Below, one piece after another: positions 18,015-26,827 of a stretch of 64,000 nucleotides of DNA (within the stretch, counting starts at the first letter, position 1; the number at the start of each line of letters is the position of its first letter). Position numbers and translations under genes: made by a program. The stretch comes from Anaerobacterium chartisolvens (GTDB lineage Bacteria > Bacillota > Clostridia > Acetivibrionales > DSM-27016): the NCBI RefSeq assembly GCF_003337415.1, contig NZ_QPJT01000002.1, positions 111,291-175,290 on the forward strand, read 5' to 3'. The notes below the pieces were generated by a model. The model saw nothing but the letters and a program-made list of their open reading frames with translations. It was not told the DNA's origin and searched no databases.

Positions 18015-18824
18015 ATGAAAGAGGCGAGTATTGTCATTCCTACAAGGGACAAGCTGTCAAGGCTGCATTTGGTTCTAAAGGCATTGGAGGGTCAGATCAA
18101 TGATGCGGTAGAGGTTGTGATCGTTTTTGACGGGTGCAGTGATGAGGTTGTTAAAAGGTTTAATGACATAAAATTGCCGTATAAAACCATAACAGTAATA
18201 CATGACAGCAATGTAGGGAGGGCAAGGGCAAGAAATTCAGGGATACTGCGGGCATGCGGAGAGATAGTGATTTTCTTGGATGACGACAGGATTCCCTGCG
18301 CCGGCTTTGTGACAAAACACATAAACAGGCATAAAAACGGGAGATATATGGTTATAGGCGAAAGGGCGGAAATACATTATTCTGAAGAGAAGCTTTTGGA
18401 GATATGCAAGACAGGCTTTAGCCGTCAGGTGTTGGAGCAAATGAGGAAGAACTCTGTTAAAGAAAGGTACAATGTTATGAAAAAAGCGGCAAGAGCCATA
18501 CTGGGGCAGGCTATTGAGCGTGTTACCTTTACCACAGGCAATTCTTCGGTGCCAAGGAATGAGCTGCTTAAGACAGGAATGTTTGATGAAAATTTTTCAG
18601 GATGGGGGGTTGAAGACGTAGACTTAGGGTACAGGCTGTCGAGAAATGGGCTGAGGGCGGTAAGGGATTATTCCATAGTGAACTACCATTTGCTGCACCC
18701 TGTTGACACTGGGAAGCAGAAAATTGAATACTGGAGAAATTTCAGTTACTTTATGAAAAAAATTGAAGATGACAGAATGTCAAGATTTATAATGAAGGCA
18801 TTAAGTATTTTTATGTACGGGTGA
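18015..18824 (+). CDS. GT2 glycosyltransferase with galactosyltransferase-type C-domain
   Basis: A 269-residue GT-A fold enzyme: ASIVIPTRDKLSRLHLVLKAL, VVIVFDGCSDE, NVGRARARNSGIL and the DxD-like FLDDDRIP. The C-terminal GWGVEDVDLGYRLSRNG matches the Glyco_transf_7C segment that contacts the acceptor. No membrane helix is seen. It ends next to the radical SAM start. Confidence 0.88.
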   Translation: MKEASIVIPTRDKLSRLHLVLKALEGQINDAVEVVIVFDGCSDEVVKRFNDIKLPYKTITVIHDSNVGRARARNSGILRACGEIVIFLDDDRIPCAGFVTKHINRHKNGRYMVIGERAEIHYSEEKLLEICKTGFSRQVLEQMRKNSVKERYNVMKKAARAILGQAIERVTFTTGNSSVPRNELLKTGMFDENFSGWGVEDVDLGYRLSRNGLRAVRDYSIVNYHLLHPVDTGKQKIEYWRNFSYFMKKIEDDRMSRFIMKALSIFMYG

Positions 18825-18829
18825 TATTT

Positions 18830-19924
18830 ATGATAAGACTATTTTTAAATTCATATTTTTTAAAAAGACAGCCCTTCAGTCTCATTCATTTTATAACCAA
18901 TAAATGCAATGCCTCCTGCAGCCACTGCTTTATTGATTTTGACAACCCCGAAATGTTTAAAAACGAGCTGACGCTTGAGGAGATAGAAAGGCTGTCAAAA
19001 AAGCTGGGAAAAAGCCTGTTTAATATTAACCTTACAGGAGGAGAGCCTTTTTTAAGAGAGGATATTTTTGAGATAGCCCAAATCTATTTCAGAAATACAT
19101 CTATAAAATCCCTGTTTATAACCACAAACGGCACCTACACCTCACGGATTAAAAGCTTTGCGGATCGGTTTACAGCTTCGGGTATAAAGGGAAAGGTTAT
19201 TTTTTCAATATCAATAGACGGAATTGCAGAGGAGCATGATAAAAACAGGGGAGTACCCGGGCTTTTTGATAAAGCCATTGAGACATATAGGGCAATTGAG
19301 GCATACAACAACAAAAGCCTTATAGCAAACATAGCTATTACAGTCACCGACACCAATTATGACAGGGTGCTTGAGGTGTATTCGCGTTTAAAGGAAATGG
19401 GAGTAGGGGCGGTTGTTTCCATATTAATGAGGGAGGCCGGAAAGGCAAAAATAAAGAATAAGGAGGCCATTCTCGATTCTTATATGGCACTTACCCGCAA
19501 AATACATGAGGATCAGCTCGCAAAAAGCACAAAAGGGTTTGGCAGTACCCTTCAGGGCACCGTTATGAACTCAAAAAATATTGTTTTAGAGAGGCTGCTT
19601 CCCGGGGTATATCTTAAAAGAAATTTTGTGGTTAACTGTTCTGCGGCAAGCCTGTTCGGGATTATTTATGCCAACGGAGAGGTTCACCCATGTGAAATGT
19701 TAAGCTTTAAGCTTGGAAATCTGAGAGACTATGACATGGATTTTTTAGTGCTGTGGAAAAACCAAAGGTCGGATGAATTCCGTAAGCTGATTAGAAAAAC
19801 AAAATGCTCGTGCAGCTTTGAGTGTGCCTGGAGTATAAACATTATTTCCAATTTCAGATTTATTCCTCCTCTTTTGGGCAATTGCATAAGACTGGTGTCA
19901 GGGAAGGAGATGAAACATGGATAA
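18830..19924 (+). CDS. Radical SAM/SPASM protein
   Basis: A 364-residue radical SAM enzyme. The 4Fe-4S cluster motif CNASCSHCF lies at residues 26-34, followed by NLTGGEPFLRED and SIDGIAEEHDKNRG, which bind SAM. C-terminal cysteines in NCSAASLF, HPCEML and KCSCSFECAWS indicate a SPASM auxiliary cluster. SPASM enzymes modify peptides, sugars or tRNA. No small precursor peptide is seen nearby, and two GT2 genes flank it, so a glycan or lipid substrate is at least as likely as a RiPP. The ATG at 18830 is preferred over the overlapping GTG at 18821. Confidence 0.85.
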   Translation: MIRLFLNSYFLKRQPFSLIHFITNKCNASCSHCFIDFDNPEMFKNELTLEEIERLSKKLGKSLFNINLTGGEPFLREDIFEIAQIYFRNTSIKSLFITTNGTYTSRIKSFADRFTASGIKGKVIFSISIDGIAEEHDKNRGVPGLFDKAIETYRAIEAYNNKSLIANIAITVTDTNYDRVLEVYSRLKEMGVGAVVSILMREAGKAKIKNKEAILDSYMALTRKIHEDQLAKSTKGFGSTLQGTVMNSKNIVLERLLPGVYLKRNFVVNCSAASLFGIIYANGEVHPCEMLSFKLGNLRDYDMDFLVLWKNQRSDEFRKLIRKTKCSCSFECAWSINIISNFRFIPPLLGNCIRLVSGKEMKHG

Positions 19925-20924
19925 TTTTTTTTCGGTTATTATACCATGCTACAATGCGGAAAAGGTAATACAATATTGCCTTGATTCAATAAAAAAATCC
20001 ACCTCCGCAAACTATGAAATAATCTGTGTGGACGATTTTTCCGGTGACGGAACTGTTGAGCTTATAAAAAAATACCGGGATGTAAAGCTGATTTGCATGG
20101 AAAAAAACAGGGGAGCGGCTGTGGCAAGGAATGAGGGGGCTAAACATGCGGGAGGGAATATCCTTTTGTTTATTGACTCAGATGTGGTAATTATGGCCGA
20201 TACAATAGAAAAGATACAGGCTTCCTTTAGAGAAAACAACGCCGACGCGATAGTGGGAATATATTCTTCGGACCATCCCTTTAAGGAGGCCGCCTCCAAC
20301 TATAAAAATCTGCACCTTCGGTATACCAGAATGGTTATGAATAAGGAAGTGCATGTATTTGACGGAAGCTGCGTTGCGATAAAAAAGAAGGTTTTTGATT
20401 CGGTATCGGGCTTTGATGAAAACATAAGGATTCTTGCGGGGGAGGACTGGGATCTTTCCAACAGAATTTGGGCAATGGGCTACAGGATTATTTTAGATAA
20501 GGATATCCCGTTTATACATAGAAAGCACTATACCTCCGCAAGTTTGTTCAGGACGGACTTAAGAAAAGCCTTCGGGGTAGTTAAATTAATGCTCAGGACA
20601 AGGAACAGGAAGCGCGGGCTGGTTAAGAGTGATACTGCGGGTTCTTTGCCCGTTTTAATGATATTTTCCATGCTTATGGTGTTTTTATTGATACCGTCAA
20701 TGCTGCTGGTATTTGTAAGTGCAAAAATAGCTCCTGCCGTTTTTCTGCTTTTAATTCTGATGATTTTTTTATGCAATAAGAAATATTTCTTATTTATGTG
20801 CAAAGAAAAAAGCTTCTTATTTATGCTTGCCTCCATGGGCCTTTTTGCTCTTTATGTATGGAGCATGATTCTAGGCTTTGCGGGGGGTATACTGGACTAT
20901 TATTTGCTGAAGCATAAATATTAG
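19917..20924 (+). CDS. GT2 glycosyltransferase with C-terminal membrane helices
   Basis: A 335-residue family 2 transferase: FSVIIPCYNAEKVIQYCLDSI, ICVDDFSGDGT, NRGAAVARNEGAKHA, DSDVV, and the acceptor-side EDWDLSNRIWAMGY. Three hydrophobic segments at the C-terminus (about 245-325) anchor it in the membrane. The start overlaps the radical SAM stop by eight bases. It probably adds a sugar to a lipid-linked acceptor. Confidence 0.88.
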   Translation: MDNFFSVIIPCYNAEKVIQYCLDSIKKSTSANYEIICVDDFSGDGTVELIKKYRDVKLICMEKNRGAAVARNEGAKHAGGNILLFIDSDVVIMADTIEKIQASFRENNADAIVGIYSSDHPFKEAASNYKNLHLRYTRMVMNKEVHVFDGSCVAIKKKVFDSVSGFDENIRILAGEDWDLSNRIWAMGYRIILDKDIPFIHRKHYTSASLFRTDLRKAFGVVKLMLRTRNRKRGLVKSDTAGSLPVLMIFSMLMVFLLIPSMLLVFVSAKIAPAVFLLLILMIFLCNKKYFLFMCKEKSFLFMLASMGLFALYVWSMILGFAGGILDYYLLKHKY

Positions 20925-20952
20925 AGCTTATTTATATTTATATATATAGGAT

Positions 20953-21137
20953 GCAATAAAGATTTTACAAACATGGAGGATATAATTGCTTACAGAAATT
21001 TTTAATAGCAACGAAAAGACGCCTTGCGGGGAAATGTCTCACGGGTATGTCATCAGGCGCTTTTCTTAGATGTATTCCTTACGGGTCAAAAAAATTTCTT
21101 CCATCAAGTTATATCCTCCATGTAAAATCTTTATTGC
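20953..21137 (+). repeat. Inverted-repeat element copy 3
   Basis: A 185-bp copy. Its ends read GCAATAAAG and CTTTATTGC, i.e. both arms carry the same paired change from the GCGATAAAG / CTTTATCGC form. Apical stem: GAAAAG-A-CGCCT (21013-21024) with AGGCG-CTTTTC (21055-21065), around a loop with GGGGAAATGTCTC. The outer flanks are TATATAGGAT and TAAATATACAG. The core ends 29 bases before the ATG of the next gene. Confidence 0.93.
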
Positions 21138-21166
21138 TAAATATACAGGAAAGAGGAAAATTGCAA

Positions 21167-22252
21167 ATGCATAAAATAAAAAATCCTTTTGGCTCCACAC
21201 TAAGAATTCTGTCAGTGCTGTGGCTTATATTCATGTTTTTTCATGTGATGCTTACAGGCAAAGTATTTTTATGGAGCTTTTTTGGAAGCATACCCACATT
21301 CTTTTTTGTAATAATTCCGCTAGCGTTTCTTGTCTGTGAGGTGCTGGGGAAGAAAAAAAATGTGCTTGCGCTGTTTATGGCGGCAATATCACTGGTTATG
21401 GGATTTACGCAGCTTGATATTAATCTTTTCCGGCAGAAGGGCGGCAACGCAGCCTCGGATATTTATAAGGAAATAAAAATATTCAACTGGAATACTGAGT
21501 GCTGGGATCAAAATAAGGACAAGGATGAGCTGTATCGCTTTTTAAAAAAACAGGATGCCGATATATATATTCTTCAGGAATACTTATATGGCTCCATAGA
21601 TCCCCAAAGCCCGGGGATCGACAAATCGAGGCTTTTTAATATTTGCTCCGCCGTCCCGGGCTTTCCTCCTGCCTATTTGGAAATTGACGACACTGAAAGA
21701 ATGAGGAAGGAATTTCCGGGATATTATCTGGCGGTCAATAAGCAATTTGTCGTTATCTCGCGTTTTCCGATACAAGCCTCTCATGCTGATTATTCTGACC
21801 AATACTCGGTAAATGATATTGAAATCTACGGCAGAGCAGTGCGGTTTTTTAATGTTCATATGCTGCTCCATATAGAACCTGTAAACCCATTTACGCGGCA
21901 TTTCTATGAGACTATGGAAAGGAGGTATGCTGCAAGGCGGATAGGATTTGACAACCTGAGGAGGGATATTGAAAATACGTCTATGCCTTATTTTATATCG
22001 GGAGACTTCAATTCCACCAAAGCAATGGGGGTTATGGACATGCTTACGAAAGATAACACAGATGCCGTTAAATACTCGGATGAGCTTATTCCTCTTACAT
22101 TTAACTTTAAGGGATTAAAATTCTGGAGGTTTGACTATGCATTCATACCGCGTGATAATACAAACATACAGATTAAGGAATATAAAGGCATTTATCACCA
22201 GGGGCTTTCGGATCATGATGGACTGAAAATTGTTTTGAGACTTAATATATGA
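21167..22252 (+). CDS. Endonuclease/exonuclease/phosphatase family protein, membrane-anchored
   Basis: A 361-residue protein. Two or three N-terminal hydrophobic segments (LRILSVLWLIFMFFHVMLTG; FFVIIPLAFLVCEVL; VLALFMAAISLVMG) are followed by an EEP domain: FNWNTECWDQ, ILQEY (metal-binding Glu), FISGDFNSTK, YAFIPRD and GLSDHDGLKI. Related proteins hydrolyse phosphodiesters in lipids or nucleic acids outside the cell. The ATG at 21167 follows AGGAAAGAGG; the longer frame from 21047 is translated repeat element. It may process a lipid-linked product of the cluster; that is inference. Confidence 0.82.
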   Translation: MHKIKNPFGSTLRILSVLWLIFMFFHVMLTGKVFLWSFFGSIPTFFFVIIPLAFLVCEVLGKKKNVLALFMAAISLVMGFTQLDINLFRQKGGNAASDIYKEIKIFNWNTECWDQNKDKDELYRFLKKQDADIYILQEYLYGSIDPQSPGIDKSRLFNICSAVPGFPPAYLEIDDTERMRKEFPGYYLAVNKQFVVISRFPIQASHADYSDQYSVNDIEIYGRAVRFFNVHMLLHIEPVNPFTRHFYETMERRYAARRIGFDNLRRDIENTSMPYFISGDFNSTKAMGVMDMLTKDNTDAVKYSDELIPLTFNFKGLKFWRFDYAFIPRDNTNIQIKEYKGIYHQGLSDHDGLKIVLRLNI

Positions 22253-22363
22253 TATTGAATACTTCAAAATGTAGTTTTGGAGCATCAAACCTTCATAAAG
22301 ACTCCCATAAAAGTTTCAAATGACCTCAAAGTAAAAAATATTTGCATATTTATAAGCGTAAAC

Positions 22364-22392
22364 TTGCAAAAGTTAATATGATGTATTAAAAT
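22364..22392 (+). promoter_or_regulatory. Probable promoter of the aspartate aminotransferase gene
   Basis: TTGCAA (22364-22369), 17 bases, TAAAAT (22387-22392), in an A+T-rich 213-base gap. Confidence 0.5.
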
Positions 22393-22465
22393 TAATTTCA
22401 TAGGATACATTGTAAACTTAAGGCGGGGAATATTTTAATAACATATAAATGGGGGCATTGTAAAA

Positions 22466-23776
22466 ATGAAGGAGTTAGAGTCATTTGACATTTCACAAAT
22501 GCAGGAGTATATATCAGAGCTTGAGGGCAGGTACAAGCAGTTTAAGGATCTGGGGCTTAAGCTTGATATGTCCCGCGGAAAGCCATGTCCGGAGCAGCTT
22601 GACCTCTCGGCGGGAATTCTTGACTTTCCGCTCAGCACCGATACCTGCAAGGCATCTGACGGAACCGACTGCCGAAACTACGGGGGTATTGACGGCTTGC
22701 CTGAAATGAAGGCAATATTTGCCGAAATGCTTGAGGTAAGCACTAAAGAGGTTATTATAGGCGGAAATTCAAGCCTGAATATGATGCATGATGCCGTTGC
22801 GCGCGCAATGCTTTTGGGAGTCTGCGGAGGGAAGACGCCATGGTCAAAGCTTCCGAAGGTGAAGTTTTTATGCCCCGTGCCGGGGTACGACCGTCATTTC
22901 GGGATATGCCAGCTTATGAATATTGAAATGATAAATGTCGATATGACAGAAGATGGGCCTGATATGGATGCGGTGGAGGAGCTTGTTTCAAAGGACAAAG
23001 CAATCAAGGGAATATGGTGTGTCCCAAAATACAGTAATCCTGACGGAATAACCTTTTGCGATGAAGTGGTTGACAGGCTGGCGAAAATGGAGACAAAGGC
23101 GGATGATTTCAGAATATTCTGGGATAATGCGTATATAGTCCATCATTTAGAGGACGAAGGGGATAAGCTGAAGAACCTGCTTGAGGCGTGCAAGGAAGCG
23201 GGGAATCCCGATAGGGCATTTATATTTGCCTCCACCTCAAAAATAAGCTTCCCGGGAGCCGGTGTAGCGGCAATGGCCGCAAGTGAGGACAACATTAATT
23301 TTATAAGGAAGCAGCTGTCCAAGCAGACAATAGGCCCCGACAAGATAAACCAGCTCAGGCATACGGCATACTTTAAAAGCCTTGATGATATAAAGCAGCA
23401 TATGAAAAAGCACAGCGCAATAATAAAGCCCAAATTCGATGCGGTGCTCGACATATTGGAAAAAGAGCTGGGAGGAAGGGATATTGCATGGTGGAATAAG
23501 CCGCGGGGAGGCTATTTTATAAGCCTGAACACTCTTGACGGGTGTGCGGGAGAGGTGTACGACATGGCCGGCAAGGCAGGGGTTACTCTGACAAACGTCG
23601 GGGATACCTTCCCTTACGGAAAGGACCCCAGAGACAGGAATATTCGCATAGCTCCGACATATCCCTCCCTTGAGGATTTAAAGAGCGCGATAGAAATTTT
23701 GTGCATATGCATAAAGCTGGTAAGCGCTAAGAGGAAGCTTCAGGCGGCGGGCGCACAAGGCATAGAAATCGCATAG
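22466..23776 (+). CDS. Aspartate aminotransferase, class I subgroup Ic type
   Basis: A 436-residue PLP enzyme of the type that includes the Corynebacterium aspartate aminotransferase (PF12897). Text: KLDMSRGKPCPEQLDLS, RNYGGIDGLPEMK, WCVPKYSNPDGIT, FWDNAYIVHHL and the PLP-lysine region FASTSKISFPGAG. It exchanges the amino group between aspartate or alanine and 2-oxoglutarate. The predicted site is GGGGG about ten bases before the ATG. It is a single gene followed by a repeat array. Confidence 0.88.
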   Translation: MKELESFDISQMQEYISELEGRYKQFKDLGLKLDMSRGKPCPEQLDLSAGILDFPLSTDTCKASDGTDCRNYGGIDGLPEMKAIFAEMLEVSTKEVIIGGNSSLNMMHDAVARAMLLGVCGGKTPWSKLPKVKFLCPVPGYDRHFGICQLMNIEMINVDMTEDGPDMDAVEELVSKDKAIKGIWCVPKYSNPDGITFCDEVVDRLAKMETKADDFRIFWDNAYIVHHLEDEGDKLKNLLEACKEAGNPDRAFIFASTSKISFPGAGVAAMAASEDNINFIRKQLSKQTIGPDKINQLRHTAYFKSLDDIKQHMKKHSAIIKPKFDAVLDILEKELGGRDIAWWNKPRGGYFISLNTLDGCAGEVYDMAGKAGVTLTNVGDTFPYGKDPRDRNIRIAPTYPSLEDLKSAIEILCICIKLVSAKRKLQAAGAQGIEIA

Positions 23777-23821
23777 AGGCTTGTTTGGATAACAGGGCAA
23801 TCGTATTTAAAATTTTCGAAG

Positions 23822-24495
23822 TTTGCCACTTGACCGTCATCCTGAGCGGACAGCGAAGGATCTGCGCTACAGTAAAGAATATGTGTGTTTGCCACTTGAC
23901 CGTCATCCTGAGCGGACAGCGAAGGATCTGCGCTACAGTAAAGAATATGTGTGTTTGCCACTTGACCGTCATCCTGAGCGAACAGCGAAGGATCTCTGCG
24001 CTACAGTAAAGAATATGTGTGTTTGCCACTTGACCGTCATCCTGAGCGAACAGCGAAGGATCTCTGCGCTACAGTAAAGAATATGTGTGTTTGCCACTTG
24101 ACCGTCATCCTGAGCGAACAGCGAAGGATCTCTGCGCTACAGTAAAGAATATGTGTGTTTGCCACTTGACCGTCATCCTGAGCGAACAGCGAAGGATCTC
24201 TGCGATACAGTAAGAATATCTGTGTTTGCCACTTGACCGTCATCCTGAGCGAACAGCGAAGGATCTCTGCGATACAGTAAAGAATATCTGTGTTTGCCAC
24301 TTGACCGTCATCCTGAGCGAACAGCGAAGGATCTCTGCGATACAGTAAAGAATATCTGTGTTTGCCACTTGACCGTCATCCTGAGCGAACAGCGAAGGAT
24401 CTCTGCGATACAGTAAAGAATATCTGTGTTTGCCACTTGACCGTCATCCTGAGCGAACAGCGAAGGATCTCTGCGATACAGTAAAGAATATCTGT
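23822..24495 (+). repeat. REP-like tandem array, ten units of 66-68 bp
   Basis: Ten direct units begin at 23822, 23888, 23954, 24022, 24090, 24158, 24225, 24293, 24361 and 24429. Each starts TTTGCCACTTGACCGTCATC and contains the imperfect palindrome CATCCTGAGCG..CAGCGAAGGATC. Units 1-2 have GCGGACAGC and lack two bases; units 3-6 have CTACAG and ATGTGTG; units 7-10 have ATACAG and ATCTGTG. The core resembles a dispersed repeat I recall from many Clostridia and Chloroflexi. No unique spacers are present, so it is not a CRISPR. Open frames across it are products of the repeat. Confidence 0.95.
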
Positions 24496-24593
24496 AAAAG
24501 TACGATATATACACTGAAGAATAGACATCAGAAGCGGTATAAATGTGTATTAGACACGGAATAACTAGAGAAAGTAATATTTGGGTGGTCGTA

Positions 24594-24887
24594 ATGAGTG
24601 AACACTGTTACGTATATATATTAACCAACAAATTAAATACAGTTCTTTACACAGGTGTAACCAACGATCTAGTAAGAAGGATATTTGAACATAAAGAAAA
24701 AATGGTCGAGGGTTTTACAAAAAAATATAATGTTAACAAGCTTGTATATTATGGGGTATTTAGTGATATTAAATCGGCAATACAAAGGGAAAAGCAAATT
24801 AAAGGAATTACTCGACAAAAGAAAATCAACCTAATAAATATTATGAACAAGGACTGGAAAGACTTATATCGAGATATTTGCGGGTAA
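24594..24887 (+). CDS. GIY-YIG endonuclease family protein (UPF0213-like)
   Basis: A 97-residue single GIY-YIG domain: CYVYILTNK (GIY strand), VLYTGVTNDLVRRIFEHK (YIG strand plus catalytic Arg), SAIQREKQIKG (metal-binding Glu, about 66) and the closing INLINIMNKDWKDL. The ATG at 24594 has a GGTGG site. It lies between the ten-unit array on the left and one inverted copy of the same unit on the right (24921-24964), the layout of a nuclease mobilised together with, or mobilising, its repeats. Confidence 0.88.
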   Translation: MSEHCYVYILTNKLNTVLYTGVTNDLVRRIFEHKEKMVEGFTKKYNVNKLVYYGVFSDIKSAIQREKQIKGITRQKKINLINIMNKDWKDLYRDICG

Positions 24888-24915
24888 AAATGAAATTTTT
24901 ATAGCGAGAGCTAAG

Positions 24916-24964
24916 AATCTTACTGTAGTGAAGAGATCCTTCGCTAGTCGCTCAGGATGACGGT
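24916..24964 (-). repeat. Single inverted copy of the REP-like unit
   Basis: Read on the minus strand this segment gives ACCGTCATCCTGAGCGACTAGCGAAGGATCTC followed by a CTACAGTAA-GATTCTT variant, i.e. most of one unit of the array at 23822-24495, in the opposite direction. It is 29 bases after the GIY-YIG stop. Confidence 0.88.
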
Positions 24965-25305
24965 GCCGGGGTTTCTATATGCGTATTAATTATAATGCGA
25001 TTGCCCTGTTTTGGCATTGATAAACAATTGACTTGATTTGTTGCTTTATCAGTATTATAATTGATTTTGGATTTCAAATGGGCAAGCCCTTTTAAAAAGG
25101 GCAGGCACTGTCGGGAATTCTTAAGTATCAATCTCATATTTATAAATATCTACGCGGGGAGTGCAAATGCCCCGCAATTTTTTTGCCTGCGGACAAATCG
25201 CTAATTGAACATCCATGACTTTAACATTACCCGCAACAGCCACTGGATTTAAATAATAAAAATATGTATAATAAATAACATAATTTCACTGGAGGTAGAT
25301 ATAAT
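24965..25305. other. Non-coding gap before purB
   Basis: I see no convincing gene. It contains a short hairpin CCCTTTT-AA-AAAGGG near 25087-25102, and a weak promoter-like TATAAT at 25267-25272 with TGGATT 17 bases upstream, possibly for purB. Confidence 0.4.
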
Positions 25306-26733
25306 TTGAGAAAAACATATGAAAGTCCCTTTAATGCAAGATATGCAAGCCCCGAGATGCAGGAGATCTTCTCCCCGGATATGAAGTTCAAAACATGGAG
25401 AAGGCTTTGGATTGCCTTAGCTGAAGCGGAAAAGGAGCTGGGGCTTAATATAACCGATAAGCAGATTGAAGAACTGAAAAGCCGCAAGGATGATATAAAC
25501 TATGATGTTGCGGAGAAGAAGGAAAAGGAATTCAGGCACGATGTAATGGCGCATGTACACGCATATGGAGAGCAGTGCCCCGGAGCAAGGGGAATAATAC
25601 ATTTAGGGGCTACCTCCTGCTATGTGGGAGACAACACCGATATAATTGTAATGAACGAGGCGTTGAAGCTTGTAAAGAATAAGCTTGTAAATGTCGTGAA
25701 AAAGCTTTCGGAATTTGCCGTAAATTACAAGGATATGCCTACCTTAGGCTTTACACATTACCAGCCGGCCCAGCTTGTGACGGTGGGCAAAAGGGCGTGT
25801 CTGTGGATTCAGGATCTGTTATTGGATATTGAAGAGGTTGAGTTTGTCATTTCATCAATGAAGCTGCTGGGCTCAAAAGGCACCACCGGCACGCAGGCCA
25901 GCTTTTTAAGCCTATTTGACGGGGATCATGAAAAGGTGAGGCGGCTTGAAGCTATTATAGCCGATAAAATGGGCTTTGACAGTGTGTTCCCGGTATCGGG
26001 CCAGACATATACAAGGAAGCTTGACAGCAGAGTATTGAATGTATTGAGCCAGATCGCCCAAAGCGCGTATAAGTTCAGCAATGATATGAGGCTTTTGCAG
26101 AGCATGAAGGAAATTGAGGAGCCGTTTGAAGAAAAGCAGATAGGCTCGTCGGCAATGGCATATAAGAGAAATCCCATGAGAAGCGAAAGGATTTCATCTC
26201 TTGCAAGGTATGTAATAGTGGATGCCTTAAATCCTGCCATTACAGCCTCTACCCAATGGTTCGAGAGGACTCTTGACGATTCCGCAAATAAAAGAATAAG
26301 CGTGCCGGAGGCATTTTTGGCTGTCGATGCCATACTTAACATATACATCAATGTTTCGGAGGGGCTTGTGGTCTATCCTAAGGTTATACACAGGCATGTT
26401 ATGGAGGAGCTTCCGTTCATGGCAACCGAAAACATAATGATGGAGGCTGTTAAGCGCGGAGGCGACAGGCAGGAGCTGCATGAAAGGATAAGGGTTCATT
26501 CCCTTGAGGCGGCAAAGCAGGTTAAGGTTGAAGGGAAAAAGAACGATCTTATGGAAAGAATAGCTTCCGACAACATGTTCGGAATGACTCTCGAGGAGCT
26601 GTATTCGGTGCTGGAGCCTAAAAATTATGTGGGAAGAGCCCCCGAGCAGGTTGACGACTTTATAAGCCAATTTGTGAGGCCTGTTCTGGAAAAGAATTAT
26701 ACAGGAGATATAGACGTAATTCTCAAGGTTTAA
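25306..26733 (+). CDS. purB: Adenylosuccinate lyase
   Basis: A 475-residue enzyme of the fumarase/aspartase superfamily. It splits SAICAR and adenylosuccinate with release of fumarate in purine synthesis. The C3 loop signature is [34 protein letters not shown] and [10 protein letters not shown] carry catalytic His and substrate-binding residues. The start is TTG with GGAGGT eight bases upstream; no better in-frame start exists. It is the eukaryote/Legionella-like longer type found in many Clostridia. Confidence 0.95.
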   Translation: MRKTYESPFNARYASPEMQEIFSPDMKFKTWRRLWIALAEAEKELGLNITDKQIEELKSRKDDINYDVAEKKEKEFRHDVMAHVHAYGEQCPGARGIIHLGATSCYVGDNTDIIVMNEALKLVKNKLVNVVKKLSEFAVNYKDMPTLGFTHYQPAQLVTVGKRACLWIQDLLLDIEEVEFVISSMKLLGSKGTTGTQASFLSLFDGDHEKVRRLEAIIADKMGFDSVFPVSGQTYTRKLDSRVLNVLSQIAQSAYKFSNDMRLLQSMKEIEEPFEEKQIGSSAMAYKRNPMRSERISSLARYVIVDALNPAITASTQWFERTLDDSANKRISVPEAFLAVDAILNIYINVSEGLVVYPKVIHRHVMEELPFMATENIMMEAVKRGGDRQELHERIRVHSLEAAKQVKVEGKKNDLMERIASDNMFGMTLEELYSVLEPKNYVGRAPEQVDDFISQFVRPVLEKNYTGDIDVILKV

Positions 26734-26748
26734 GGCTGTAAAATATTG

Positions 26749-26777
26749 TTGAAGAATAACCGATAATACTATAGAAT
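26749..26777 (+). promoter_or_regulatory. Probable promoter of the GntR regulator gene
   Basis: TTGAAG (26749-26754), 17 bases, TAGAAT (26772-26777), followed by a 50-base leader. Confidence 0.5.
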
Positions 26778-26827
26778 TAGTTAAGGCGTAATTATGTCAG
26801 GAAATGTTTGTGTGAGGAGGCTCTCTT

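Noticed and set aside
18830..19924. RiPP maturation system around the SPASM radical SAM gene
   Set aside because: No small precursor gene is visible within several kilobases; the neighbours are glycosyltransferases.
23822..24495. CRISPR array
   Set aside because: The whole 66-68 bp unit is repeated; there are no unique spacers and no cas genes.
23727..24514. Open frames of 68-100 codons on both strands through the tandem array
   Set aside because: They are translations of the 66-68 bp repeat, recur in several frames, and have no ribosome sites.
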